NCBI GenBank assembly: GCA_019744975.1
Contig: JAIETP010000035.1
Location: 1-52,562, forward strand
Length of the DNA stretch: 52,562 nt
From: Burkholderiales bacterium
Lineage (GTDB): Bacteria; Pseudomonadota; Gammaproteobacteria; Burkholderiales; SG8-41
Direction: 5' to 3'
Shown: positions 24,136 to 32,495 of the stretch, piece after piece
Layout of the letters: every line of letters begins with the position of its first letter
How positions within the stretch are numbered: the stretch's first letter is position 1
The notes under the pieces: generated by a model
The model's input: only the letters and a program-made list of their open reading frames with translations
Databases searched by the model: none
Told to the model about the DNA's origin: nothing
Translations under genes and position numbers: made by a program

Positions 24136-25253
24136 TGCCGCGCGTCCCTCCCGCACAGCCAGGCATGGCGCTGGCTGATGTCGATACGCCGGCACTGATC
24201 CTCGATCTCGATGCCTTCGAGAACAACCTGAACAAGCTGAAGGAGTCCATCGCCGGCCGCAAGATCATGCTGCGGCCGCATGCCAAAAGCCACAAGTGCC
24301 CGGAGATTGCGCTGCGCCAGATTGCGCTGGGCGCCGTCGGCGTGTGCTGCCAGAAAGTCAGTGAAGCCGAGGCCATGGTCGAGGGCGGCGTGCCTGATGT
24401 GCTGATTGCCAATGAAGTCGTCGGCATGAGCAAACTGAAACGGCTGGCGGCGCTGGCAAAAAAAGCCAAGATCACCGTCTGCGCCGACGATGCCGGCAAC
24501 GTAGCGCAGATCGATATTGCGGCGCGCGAAGCCGGAGTCACCATCGACGTGCTGGTTGAAGTCAATGTCGGTGCCAACCGCTGCGGTGTGGCACCTGGTG
24601 AGCCGGCATTAAAAATCGCCCAGGCCATTGCCGCCTGCAAAAACCTGCGTTACGCCGGACTGCAGGCGTACCAAGGGGGGGCGCAGCATCTGCGCGGGGT
24701 TGCAGAACGACGCACTGCGATTGACGCTGCGATCGACAGCGTGGAAAAAACCCTGGCGCTGATTGAAAAAGCGGGGCTCCCGCGCGGCAAGGTCACGGGC
24801 GCCGGCACCGGCACTTACCTGTTCGAGGCGGCGAGTCGGGTCTATGACGAACTGCAGGTCGGTTCGTACATATTCATGGACGCCGATTACGCCAAAAACG
24901 ACTGGACCGAAAGCGGCATCCCGCGTTTTGAACACAGCCTGTTTGTGTGGACCACGGTGATGAGCCGCACCCGGGCCGATATCGCCATCGTCGACGCCGG
25001 ACTGAAAGCGTCGAGCGTTGACTCCGGCATGCCGCGTGTCGCCGATTTTCCGCAGGCCGAATTCCAGAAAGCCTCCGATGAACACGGCGTGATCAAAATG
25101 AATGGTTCGGCGGGTTTCGCGCTGGGCGACAAGATCAGGCTGATTCCCGGGCACTGCGATCCGACGGTGAATTTGTATGACCATTATGTCTGTGTGCGCG
25201 GCGGCAAGGTCGAAGCCCTGTGGCCTATCGCCGCGCGCGGAGCGGTCTGGTAG
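24135..25253 (+). CDS. D-threonine aldolase/DSD1-like fold-III PLP enzyme
   Basis: A 372-residue alanine-racemase-type barrel enzyme. The PLP lysine is Lys51 in RPHAKSHK, VDTPALILDLDAFENNL is the N-terminal signature, and the metal site is at 340-342 (GHCDPT). A His-x-Asp pair at this place is what I recall for D-threonine aldolase and the related beta-hydroxyaspartate aldolase, while D-serine dehydratase has His-x-Cys. An aldolase releasing glycine from a D-beta-hydroxy amino acid is therefore the preferred reading. Other genes of the beta-hydroxyaspartate cycle are absent. The start overlaps the cupin stop (TGATG). Confidence 0.75.
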   Translation: MPRVPPAQPGMALADVDTPALILDLDAFENNLNKLKESIAGRKIMLRPHAKSHKCPEIALRQIALGAVGVCCQKVSEAEAMVEGGVPDVLIANEVVGMSKLKRLAALAKKAKITVCADDAGNVAQIDIAAREAGVTIDVLVEVNVGANRCGVAPGEPALKIAQAIAACKNLRYAGLQAYQGGAQHLRGVAERRTAIDAAIDSVEKTLALIEKAGLPRGKVTGAGTGTYLFEAASRVYDELQVGSYIFMDADYAKNDWTESGIPRFEHSLFVWTTVMSRTRADIAIVDAGLKASSVDSGMPRVADFPQAEFQKASDEHGVIKMNGSAGFALGDKIRLIPGHCDPTVNLYDHYVCVRGGKVEALWPIAARGAVW

Positions 25254-25265
25254 CGCGAGGACGGC

Positions 25266-26165
25266 ATGGCGGTGATCAAAAAAATCGGCTTCATCGGTGT
25301 CGGCAACATGGGCAATCCGATGGCGGCGAATCTGCTGAAAGGCGGTTTCGAGGTCACCGTATTTGATGCCAAGCCGGAAACGGCCGCAGCCTTCGTCGCG
25401 CAGCACGGCGGCAAGGCCGCGGCATCGCTGGCCGAGGTGGCACGCGGCGCCGATGCGATCATCACCATGTTGCCCAATGACAAGGTCGTGCGCGCCGTGA
25501 TGCTCGATGCCGGCGGTGCGGCCCCCGCAATGACGCAGGGCGCGGTGCTGATCGACATGGGTACCTGTGATCCGACCGGTACCCAGCAGACCGCGGCCGA
25601 ACTGCAAAAACTCGGCCTGCACATGATCGACGCGCCGGTGATGGGCGGCGTGGTGTTTGCGAAGGATGCGACGCTGGACATCATGGCGGGGGGCGGCAGC
25701 AAGCTGGTGGCGCGCTGCACACCGGTGCTGAAAGCCATGGGCCGTGCGGTGACGCATTGCGGTGCCGTTGGCTCGGCGCATGCGATGAAGGCGTTGGCCA
25801 ATTATGTCAACGCCTGCGCGCTGATCAACGCGATTGAAGCGCTGACCATCGGCAAAAAATTCGGCCTCGACGTCAAGATGATGGCGGCCGGGCTGGAGAC
25901 CATGTGTTCCGGGCGCAACCATCCGATCGGGAAAAAAGTGATCCCGCAGATCCTGACGCACCAGTACGCCACCGGCATGGCCCTGGGTTTTATCGCCAAG
26001 GATGTGAAAATCGCCGTTGATGTCGCGCATGCCATCGGCGCCGCGGTGCCGCTGGGCGAAAAAGTGTCGGAGTTGTGGGACGATGCCGTTGAAAAGGTTG
26101 GCGCCGGCGTCGACCAAACCGAAATCGTGCGTTACTGGGAAGAGGCGACCGGCGTCAAACTCTGA
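25266..26165 (+). CDS. NAD(P)-dependent beta-hydroxyacid dehydrogenase (3-hydroxyisobutyrate dehydrogenase family)
   Basis: A 299-residue enzyme oxidising a 3-hydroxy acid or reducing the matching semialdehyde. The dinucleotide motif IGFIGVGNMGNPMA lies at 7-20, the substrate-binding DAPVMGG at 122-128 (usual form DAPVSGG), and the catalytic Lys175 with Asn179 in GSAHAMKALANYVNA. Tartronate semialdehyde reductase and 3-hydroxyisobutyrate dehydrogenase share this pattern, so the substrate is open. It ends the four-gene run begun by the HbpS-like gene. Its 3' end overlaps by 34 bases the convergent ceramidase-like gene. Confidence 0.85.
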   Translation: MAVIKKIGFIGVGNMGNPMAANLLKGGFEVTVFDAKPETAAAFVAQHGGKAAASLAEVARGADAIITMLPNDKVVRAVMLDAGGAAPAMTQGAVLIDMGTCDPTGTQQTAAELQKLGLHMIDAPVMGGVVFAKDATLDIMAGGGSKLVARCTPVLKAMGRAVTHCGAVGSAHAMKALANYVNACALINAIEALTIGKKFGLDVKMMAAGLETMCSGRNHPIGKKVIPQILTHQYATGMALGFIAKDVKIAVDVAHAIGAAVPLGEKVSELWDDAVEKVGAGVDQTEIVRYWEEATGVKL

Positions 26166-26905
26166 CGCCGTTTCAGCATCAGCAGTACACACAGCACGGC
26201 GAGTGCCGCGGTCAGGTGTTTGATTGAATGGCCGCTGATGAGCGCACCCGTCGCGGCATAAATTTCGTGATCCAGCAGTTCGGCCACCTTGGCCAGCGCG
26301 TAGAGCCCGACTCCGTACAGCAAATAATGCCGTTGGTCGTAACGCCCGGGAAACGCCGCGATCACATAGGGGATCGCCAGCAGCGGTGTGCCCTGCACCC
26401 AGACATAGATCCGCAGGTCGCCGCTGTACTGCCACCAGAACACGCTGGAAATCCCGACCGCCAGGGCAATGACCAGCAGGGGGAGTTCCAGTCTTGCATT
26501 GAGGTGTTCGCTGACCAGCGCCGCAAACAGCCCCATGAAAGCCACGGTCATCGGCAGCCGGTCCCAGACCAGTGTGTCATCACCGGGTGCGCCGTGGTAA
26601 TACGCCGAACCGAAAAACACCAGCGCAACGCCGGTAAAAAATACCAGCCAGGATCGCCAGGCACCCGACCGTTTGCGCCAGCACCGGGCCATGCCGAGCA
26701 TGCCCACCAGCAGGAACAACCCGTTGGAGGCGACATTGCCGAAGTTGGCAATACCGAGGCAACTACGCCCGTCGGCGAATAAGTGGTAGCCGCGATCCTG
26801 CAGGATGGGCTCACCGTGCCCGATCATCAGCCAGACCAGCGGGCCCAGCACCAATACAATCAGCGCGGCGATGCGTCCGGGATGCGGCGAGGGCAGGGTC
26901 TGCAT
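26132..26905 (-). CDS. Ceramidase-like (CREST superfamily) integral membrane protein
   Basis: A 257-residue protein with about seven to eight hydrophobic spans. The conserved polar positions fit the alkaline ceramidase/CREST hydrolases: Ser and His in FFGSAYYHGAPGDD, Asp in VWDRLPMT, and two His in SGHSIKHLTAA near the C-terminus; these form the metal site in the family. FGNVASNGLFLLVG at about 54-67 is another family mark. The substrate in a bacterium without known sphingolipids is unclear; a membrane amide or lipid hydrolase is the inference. The gene is convergent with the dehydrogenase and overlaps its last 34 bases. Confidence 0.75.
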   Translation of the reverse strand: MQTLPSPHPGRIAALIVLVLGPLVWLMIGHGEPILQDRGYHLFADGRSCLGIANFGNVASNGLFLLVGMLGMARCWRKRSGAWRSWLVFFTGVALVFFGSAYYHGAPGDDTLVWDRLPMTVAFMGLFAALVSEHLNARLELPLLVIALAVGISSVFWWQYSGDLRIYVWVQGTPLLAIPYVIAAFPGRYDQRHYLLYGVGLYALAKVAELLDHEIYAATGALISGHSIKHLTAALAVLCVLLMLKRRQSLTPVASSQ

Positions 26906-26993
26906 CCGCTGATCGTATACCAGTTGTCATCTGTCATTGACGCGTGGCCGCGATTACCGATTAAACTCCGGCTTTCGAACCGAGGAGGGAAAA

Positions 26994-27887
26994 ATGGCAG
27001 CGCAAAAAACAAAAGTGGTGCTCGGCACGGCAACCCCCGGCGGCGGATTCCCCGCCTACGGCTGGCCTTATGCCGAAGCGCTCAATGCCGCCGATGCCAC
27101 GCTGGACATCGAGCCGATCAACACCAAGGGCAGCGGCGAAAACGTCGGTCGCATCGACAATGGCGAACTCGACATCGCGCTGGCCACCGGTGAAGTGACT
27201 TATGAAGCGGTGAACGGCATCGGCCGCGCGCCCTGCAAGAATATCCGCATCATCAACGCCACTTATTCCCAGGCGGGCATGTTCATGGTGCGCGCCGACA
27301 GCCCGTACCAGACGATTTCCGACCTTGTCGGCAAAACCGTGGTCTGGGGCGCTTCGAGTTCGGGTTTTGTCGTGCTGGCGCGTTATGTGATGGACGGCCT
27401 CGGTCTCGACATCAAAAAGGATTTCGATGCGCGGCTGCTGGAAAAGGCCGGCGACGGCCCGCCTTTGGTCAACAACGGTGAAGCGGCGGCGATGTGGGGC
27501 GGCGGTGTCGGCTGGCCGCCGTTCATGAACATCGCCAAAAATCCCAAGGGCATGCGTTTCATCTCGCCCAGCGCCGATGAAATCAAACGCATTCAGGCCA
27601 AACATGTGTTCCTCAAACAGACCACGATGCCTGCGGGCAGTTATCCCGGGCAGCTGGGCCCGGTCAATTCGGTGGGGTCCTGGCCCTTCGTGCTGGCGCG
27701 TGCGTCACTGCCGGATGACGTGGCGTACCGGCTGGCGAAGGCGCTGCATACCGGGCATGCCGCGCTGGCCGCCAAACTCGACCAGGCGCAGGAGTCGACG
27801 CTGACCAACACCCTGGCCGCAGCGCCGACCCGGGACATGATTCATCCCGGGGTACTCCAGTATATGAAGGAAATAAAGCTGACCTAA
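26994..27887 (+). CDS. TAXI-family solute-binding protein without signal peptide
   Basis: A 297-residue protein of the TRAP-associated extracytoplasmic immunogenic family: KVVLGTATPGGGFPAYGWPY at the start, then a GSGENVGRIDNGELDIALAT segment (usual form GS-ENL--L--GE-D-al-q), and SDLVGKTVVWGASSSG. The N-terminus MAAQKTKVVLGTA enters the first beta strand at once, so no export signal exists. The start is set by GAGGAGGG just before ATG 26994; the in-frame extension to 26937 is polar and not a leader. No TRAP permease is in the window. It should be cytoplasmic. It converges with the amidohydrolase gene, overlapping four bases. Confidence 0.8.
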   Translation: MAAQKTKVVLGTATPGGGFPAYGWPYAEALNAADATLDIEPINTKGSGENVGRIDNGELDIALATGEVTYEAVNGIGRAPCKNIRIINATYSQAGMFMVRADSPYQTISDLVGKTVVWGASSSGFVVLARYVMDGLGLDIKKDFDARLLEKAGDGPPLVNNGEAAAMWGGGVGWPPFMNIAKNPKGMRFISPSADEIKRIQAKHVFLKQTTMPAGSYPGQLGPVNSVGSWPFVLARASLPDDVAYRLAKALHTGHAALAAKLDQAQESTLTNTLAAAPTRDMIHPGVLQYMKEIKLT

Positions 27888-28783
27888 AACCCGTAAAGCC
27901 GCGCGGGATTGCCAACCAGCACCTGCTCGCGCTGCGCGGCATCCGGCACCCATTGCAACAGCAGGTCGGTCAGGTCGCCGTCATTGGGTATCGCGCCCTT
28001 GTGCATCACATGCGGCCAGTCGGTGCCCCAGAGTACGCGCTCCACATTCGCCTTCAGCAGCGCATGCGCAAACGGCACAGTGTCGGCATGCGGCAGCGCT
28101 GCGCCGGAAATGCGGTACGGTCCTGTCAGTTTGACCCAGGCTTTGCCGGCCTGCATCAGCCGCAGCAGCGCCTGGAATCCTGGATTGTCGAGGCCCAGCG
28201 AAGTTTTCATGTAACCCAGGTGCCCGAGTACGATCGGCACCGGGAAATCGGCGAAGCTGCGGTCAAGATCCGGAAACTCGTCGGCATGCATCAGGAATTC
28301 CATGTGCCAGCCCATGGGCGCGATACGCGCCGCCAGCGGCTGCAAACCATCCAGCGGCAGGGTGCCGGCTTTGCGGTCTTTGACATCGACGATGTTGACC
28401 CGTACGCCGCGTACGCCGAGGACATGCATGGACTTCAGTTCTGCGTCGCTGATCGCCGGATCCACCACCACCACCCCGCGCAGCCGTCGCGGATCCGCTT
28501 TCATCGCGTCGAGCATCGCCGCATTGTCGGTGCCATAGACGCTAGGCTGGATCAGCACCGCGCGGCTGACGCCCAGCGTGTCGAGCATGTGGCGGTACTG
28601 GTCCGGCAGGCAATCGGGCGGTGTGTAGACGCGCGCCGGCGAATAGTCGTAACGCGCGGCAGGTCCCATCACGTGAGCGTGGCTGTCGCAGGCATTCGCC
28701 GGCATTTTGAATTTCGGCGGATGCGGATTGAAATCCGGACCGGCGCACAGCGGCGCGGCAGCGGTGGGGGTGTTAACGGACAT
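27884..28783 (-). CDS. Amidohydrolase-superfamily lactonase (2-pyrone-4,6-dicarboxylate hydrolase-like)
   Basis: A 299-residue TIM-barrel hydrolase. The start ACDSHAHVMGPAARYDYSP (residues about 31-49) carries the first metal-type His pair, LIQPSVYGTDNAAMLDAM and VVVDP follow, and LGHLGYMKT and WGTDWPH supply the remaining His and Asp. This order is that of LigI-like lactonases of the amidohydrolase_2 family. A dicarboxylate lactone is a likely substrate. The next upstream gene on the strand is a DHDPS-family lyase, 45 bases away, and an AT-rich repeat fills most of that gap, so the pair may be one operon for an aromatic or sugar-derived acid. Confidence 0.8.
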   Translation of the reverse strand: MSVNTPTAAAPLCAGPDFNPHPPKFKMPANACDSHAHVMGPAARYDYSPARVYTPPDCLPDQYRHMLDTLGVSRAVLIQPSVYGTDNAAMLDAMKADPRRLRGVVVVDPAISDAELKSMHVLGVRGVRVNIVDVKDRKAGTLPLDGLQPLAARIAPMGWHMEFLMHADEFPDLDRSFADFPVPIVLGHLGYMKTSLGLDNPGFQALLRLMQAGKAWVKLTGPYRISGAALPHADTVPFAHALLKANVERVLWGTDWPHVMHKGAIPNDGDLTDLLLQWVPDAAQREQVLVGNPARLYGF

Positions 28784-28800
28784 GGGTTCCAGGTGTATGG

Positions 28801-28834
28801 TTATAAGTATTTGATTTTATTGATATTTTTATGT
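28801..28834 (-). repeat. AT-rich dispersed motif, copy 3
   Basis: Read on the minus strand it is TAAAAATATC followed by AATAAAATCAAATACTTAT. The TAA stop of the upstream DHDPS-family gene is its first codon, and the start of the amidohydrolase gene lies 18 bases beyond its end. Confidence 0.7.
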
Positions 28835-29761
28835 AGCCTTCAGTCCCGGCATGGTGAAGCTGATGGCTTTCAGTTCGGCAGCCAGTGACGTGCGCTGTTC
28901 CTTGTTCAGTTCCACCAGCGGCGGGCGCACGGTGCACCACTGCTCGTCGCCGCTGTACTGCGCAACGCCGGCCTTGAGTGCGGCGATCATCAGGTATTTG
29001 CTGTTGCCGAAAGTGCCGCGCACGACGTCCAGCGCTTTTTGCTGCGCGTCGGCATCGGCGTTTTTCCATTCGCGGTAGAGCTTGTCAATCGGCCCCGGGT
29101 TGACGTTGGCGGTGGCCGAGATGCAGCCGGCGCCGCCGTTTTTCATGTTGGCGAGCAGGAAGGATTCACTGCCGGCGAACACGTCGAAGCCCTGCTTGGC
29201 GAAGTTGTCGAGGAAGGTCTTGGTGTTGTTCCAGTCGCCCGAGCTGTCCTTCATGCCGGCGATGGCGGTGGGATATTTTTTCAGCAGCCGCTCGACCAGC
29301 TTGGGTGTGATGCCGACCACGGCGACCGGCGGGATGTGGTACAGGTAAATGCGCAACCGGTCGTCACCGACGCGCTCGATGATTTCGGAATAGTTGCGGT
29401 AGAGGCCCTCGTCGCTGACACCCTTGTAATAAAACGGCGGCAGCATCAACACACCGGCGCAGCCGGCCTTGACCGCATGTTCGGTGAGTTTGATCGAATC
29501 CGACAGCGCGCAGCAACCGGTGCCCGGCATCATGCGCTGCGGATCGACGCCGGCGGCGAGCAATGCGTCGAGCATGGCCAGGCGTTCATTGACCGACAGC
29601 GAATTGGCTTCGCTGTTGGTGCCGAAGGCCGCGAGTCCTGATCCCTGGGAGATCAGCCATTGGCAATGCGCGATGAAACGCGCGGTATCAGGATTGAGGT
29701 CGCGGTCGAAGGGTGTGACCACGGGGGCGAGCACGCCCTTGATGCGTTGCGTCTTGCTCAT
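28829..29761 (-). CDS. DHDPS/N-acetylneuraminate lyase family aldolase
   Basis: A 310-residue class I aldolase. The Schiff-base lysine is Lys171 in IAGMKDSSGD, the proton-relay tyrosine is Tyr141 in YLYHIPP, and the substrate-carboxylate loop that is GTTGE in DHDPS reads GTNSEANSL (47-55). The changed loop and lack of lysine-biosynthesis neighbours argue for a catabolic 2-keto-acid aldolase or dehydratase (for example on a keto-deoxy sugar acid or a 4-hydroxy-2-oxo acid) rather than DapA. I start at ATG 29761, with GAGGA upstream and the usual short N-terminus before GVLAPVVTPF. It is divergent from a Bug receptor gene. Confidence 0.8.
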   Translation of the reverse strand: MSKTQRIKGVLAPVVTPFDRDLNPDTARFIAHCQWLISQGSGLAAFGTNSEANSLSVNERLAMLDALLAAGVDPQRMMPGTGCCALSDSIKLTEHAVKAGCAGVLMLPPFYYKGVSDEGLYRNYSEIIERVGDDRLRIYLYHIPPVAVVGITPKLVERLLKKYPTAIAGMKDSSGDWNNTKTFLDNFAKQGFDVFAGSESFLLANMKNGGAGCISATANVNPGPIDKLYREWKNADADAQQKALDVVRGTFGNSKYLMIAALKAGVAQYSGDEQWCTVRPPLVELNKEQRTSLAAELKAISFTMPGLKAT

Positions 29762-29993
29762 GAATGATTTCCTCGCTGGAAAGATTTTTTCCGGACCGTG
29801 CGGACCGGCGGGTATGGCATCCCGCATAGGATAGCATCGCCACCCCGTGCCCCCAAATCAGCATTGCCCAGGCGGTCACCCGAAATCAAGACCACTCGCG
29901 CATGTCACTCACATTGTCAGGAGAGGGGGCTGTTGTTAAGCTTGCGGGCCGGTTGCGCTGCGATCGCATCCATTACTGGAGGAGAAAAACAAC

Positions 29994-30962
29994 ATGACAC
30001 GTTCTATCATTACGGCGGCGCTGGCCGCCGCAGCGCTCCTTGCGCCCGCGGTTCACGCCGCGGACTATCCGACCAAGACCGTGCGCATGGTGATCGCGTT
30101 TTCGCCCGGTGGCCCCAGCGACATCCTGTCGCGTCTGGTCGGCGGCAAACTCTCCGAACGTATGGGTCAGCCCTTCGTTTTCGACAACCGCCCCGGCGCC
30201 GGCGGCAACGTCGCGGGTGAAATCGTCGCCACCAGCCCGGCCGACGGCTACACGCTGATGATCGCCAACAACAGCGTGCTTGCCGCGAATGCCTCGCTGT
30301 ACAAAAAAATGACTTTCAACCCGGCGAAAGATCTGGTGCCGGTGGTGTGGGTGGCGTCGCAGCCGAACATCCTCGTGGTGCATCCCTCCGTGCCGGCCAA
30401 GTCGGTGCAGGAACTGGTGAGTTATCTGAAATCGCAGCCGGGCAAACTGAATTACGCATCCTCGGGCAGCGGCGCCGCGGCGCACCTGGCGGGCGAATTG
30501 TTCAAGAGCATGACCAAGACCGACATGGTGCATATCCCCTTCAAGGGTGCGGCACCGGCGATTACCGATGTGCTCGCCGGCCGCAGCCAGATGATTTTTG
30601 CGACCGCGCTGTCGGTGAAAGCGCATCTGGATGCCAATCGCCTGCGGCCGCTGGGTGTCACCACCCTCAAACGCATGGATACCATGCCCAACCTGCCGAC
30701 CATCGCCGAATCCGGTGTGCCCGGATTTGAGGCGTCGACCTGGCACGGGCTGGTGGCCGTGGCCGGCACGCCGCGCCCGGTGCTGGTGAAACTGAATGCC
30801 GAGGTCAATGCCGTGCTGAAGGATCCGCAGGTCAGCAAGTTCCTAGAAAGCCAGGGCGCGATCATCGAGGGCGGCACCGCGGAAAAATTCGCGGCTTACA
30901 TCAAGTCCGAGATTCCGAAGTGGGCGAAGGTGATCAAGGATTCCGGCGCCCGGGCGGATTAA
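29994..30962 (+). CDS. Bug/TctC-family periplasmic solute receptor
   Basis: A 322-residue receptor with a signal peptide MTRSIITAALAAAALLAPAVHA cut before ADYP (about residue 22). Family marks: VRMVIAFSPGGPSDILSRL, FDNRPGAGGNVAGEIVATS, HIPFKGAAPAITDVLAGR and NLPTIAESGVPGFEAS. GGAGGAG lies before the ATG. The ligand would be a small carboxylate. No TctAB genes are seen. It is divergent from the lyase gene at 29761 (about 230 bases of non-coding DNA between) and is followed by a hairpin element and two leaderless ModA-like genes in the same direction. Confidence 0.9.
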   Translation: MTRSIITAALAAAALLAPAVHAADYPTKTVRMVIAFSPGGPSDILSRLVGGKLSERMGQPFVFDNRPGAGGNVAGEIVATSPADGYTLMIANNSVLAANASLYKKMTFNPAKDLVPVVWVASQPNILVVHPSVPAKSVQELVSYLKSQPGKLNYASSGSGAAAHLAGELFKSMTKTDMVHIPFKGAAPAITDVLAGRSQMIFATALSVKAHLDANRLRPLGVTTLKRMDTMPNLPTIAESGVPGFEASTWHGLVAVAGTPRPVLVKLNAEVNAVLKDPQVSKFLESQGAIIEGGTAEKFAAYIKSEIPKWAKVIKDSGARAD

Positions 30963-30965
30963 GGG

Positions 30966-31050
30966 CGTGATTAGGTGACTAGGTAATTGGGTGATTAAGT
31001 GATGGTGGGGGAAGGTCTTTCACTTAGTTACTTAATCACCTAATCACCGC
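30966..31050. repeat. Octamer-armed hairpin element (TAATCACC type), copy 2
   Basis: The left arm is GTGATTAG-GTGACTAG-GTAATTGG-GTGATTAA-GTGATGG (period 8). The right arm at 31020-31048 is TCACTTAG-TTACTTAA-TCACCTAA-TCACC, its near-perfect complement. The loop is about 14 bases, GTGGGGGAAGGTCT. It starts four bases after the receptor's stop. Confidence 0.8.
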
Positions 31051-31085
31051 AATTTAAAAAACAGTTACAAGGAATCAGAATAATC

Positions 31086-31772
31086 ATGGCAACACTGAAA
31101 GTCCTGGGTGCGGGGCCGGTCAAACGCGGCATCACGCAACTGGCGGCGCAGTTCGAAAAAAACAGCGGTCATCGCGTGTTTGTCGAATTTATCGGTGCGC
31201 CGACGGTGCGTGAGCGCGTGCTGGCGGGCGAAGCGGTGGATGTTGCCGTCACGCCGCAATCGGCGATGGAAGAGTTTGTCGCGCAGGGCAGGGTTGATGC
31301 AGGTACGCGCATGACCCTGGGCCGTTCGCGCATGGGTCTGGCAATGCGCAAGGGCGCTGCAGCACCGGACCTGGCGAGCGTGGAATCCTTCAAACGCGCG
31401 ATTGCCGCGGCGGACGCGGTGGTGGTCAATGTCGCGTCCAGCGGCAACACCATGGTGAAGCTGCTGGAAAAACTCGGTTTTGCCGCCGACAAGGCGCTGA
31501 AGCAGCCGGATACCGTCAAGGTCATGGATCATGTGGCAACGTCCACGCAAAACCTGCTCGGTGCCGGCCAGTTGCCGGAAATCCGCGAGCTGGTCGACAA
31601 AGGTGTGGCGATAACACTGGCGGGTCCGCTGCCGGATGAATTGCAAAGCATTACCGGCTATGACGCAGCGGTGACCAAGTCCAGCGCCAATGCAGTAGTG
31701 GCTGCCGAGTTCACGCTGTTCCTGGCAACACCGGCGGCGCGCGCGACCATGGCGACCACCGGCATCGACTGA
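31086..31772 (+). CDS. ModA-like solute-binding protein without signal peptide (A)
   Basis: A 228-residue type II periplasmic-binding-fold protein of the molybdate-binding-like group (SBP_bac_11). It begins MATLKVLGAGPVKRGITQLA, which is strand 1 and helix 1 of the mature domain, with no leader. Upstream in frame there is a TAA at 31041 and no alternative start between, so the absence of a signal is real. Other marks: NSGHRVFVEFIGAPTVRERV, GEAVDVAVTPQSAMEEF, LGRSRMGLAMRKG, and a TGID C-terminus. The molybdate-coordinating pattern of true ModA is not evident. The next gene is a close paralogue ten bases away. A cytosolic ligand-binding or sensing role is inferred. Confidence 0.75.
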   Translation: MATLKVLGAGPVKRGITQLAAQFEKNSGHRVFVEFIGAPTVRERVLAGEAVDVAVTPQSAMEEFVAQGRVDAGTRMTLGRSRMGLAMRKGAAAPDLASVESFKRAIAAADAVVVNVASSGNTMVKLLEKLGFAADKALKQPDTVKVMDHVATSTQNLLGAGQLPEIRELVDKGVAITLAGPLPDELQSITGYDAAVTKSSANAVVAAEFTLFLATPAARATMATTGID

Positions 31773-31781
31773 AAAAACGTC

Positions 31782-32471
31782 ATGACCACCCTCAAAATTC
31801 TCAGTGCCGGCGCGGTCAAACGCGGCGTTGCCCGCGTTGCCGCAGCCTTCGAAAAGGATACCGGCACCAAGGTCGAAATCGAATTCACACCGGTGCCTGA
31901 AGTGCGCAAACGCGTGGCCGCCGGCGAAACAGCCGACGTGGTGGTGGCGACACCCGTGGCACTGGATGAATTCGCAGCGCAGAACAAACTGATGGCCGGC
32001 AGCCGCGGTTTTCTTGGCCGTTCGCGCATGGGCGTGGTGATCCATGCCGATGCGCCGATGCCGGCGGTTACCGACACGGAATCCTTCAAAAAACTGCTGC
32101 TGGCCGCCAGCCATGTGGTGCGCAACGAGGCCTCCAGCGGCATCTATTCCGAGAAACTGCTGAACAAACTGGGCCTGACCGATGCGCTCGGCGCAAAACT
32201 GGTCATCGTCAAAACCGGCTCCGGCATCATGCAATACGTGGCCGACCATCCGACAGAGGCGGTGGGCCTCGCGCAAATCTCGGAATTGATGGTGATGATG
32301 GACAAGGGCTGCAAGGTCAAGCTCGCGGCGCCGCTGCCGGATGAAATCCAGAACATGACCAGTTACGATGCGGCGGCGATGGCCGGGGCACCGGCGGCGG
32401 CGGCGGATCTCGCGCGGCGGCTGGCGTCCGCGGAAGCCAAAAAGATTTTTGCCGAGACCGGGATTTCCTGA
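31782..32471 (+). CDS. ModA-like solute-binding protein without signal peptide (B)
   Basis: A 229-residue paralogue of the preceding protein. Shared blocks: LSAGAVKRGVARVAAAFEKD, VRKRVAAGETADVVVATPVA, LGRSRMGVVIHADAP, NEASSGIYSEKLLNKLG, LAAPLPDEIQNMTSYDAA and a TETGIS-type end (FAETGIS). The start is ATG 31782: the codons before it are GTC, AAC, AAA and then the TGA stop of gene A in the same frame, so no leader can be encoded. The tandem duplication with nine bases between suggests one transcript. Subsequent divergence is considerable, so the two may bind different ligands or form a heterodimer. Confidence 0.75.
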   Translation: MTTLKILSAGAVKRGVARVAAAFEKDTGTKVEIEFTPVPEVRKRVAAGETADVVVATPVALDEFAAQNKLMAGSRGFLGRSRMGVVIHADAPMPAVTDTESFKKLLLAASHVVRNEASSGIYSEKLLNKLGLTDALGAKLVIVKTGSGIMQYVADHPTEAVGLAQISELMVMMDKGCKVKLAAPLPDEIQNMTSYDAAAMAGAPAAAADLARRLASAEAKKIFAETGIS

Positions 32472-32495
32472 GGCCGAATAAGCGCGGCGAACGGC

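Noticed and set aside
24135-25253. Beta-hydroxyaspartate cycle (BhcC-like aldolase)
   Set aside because: The metal site would allow it, but no aspartate-glyoxylate aminotransferase, beta-hydroxyaspartate dehydratase or iminosuccinate reductase is in the window.
24609-26435. Very long minus-strand open frame (about 600 codons) opposite the PLP enzyme and dehydrogenase
   Set aside because: It is the complement of two well-supported plus-strand genes. GC-rich codons without stops produce such shadows; the translation is rich in His, Arg and Gln with no family pattern.
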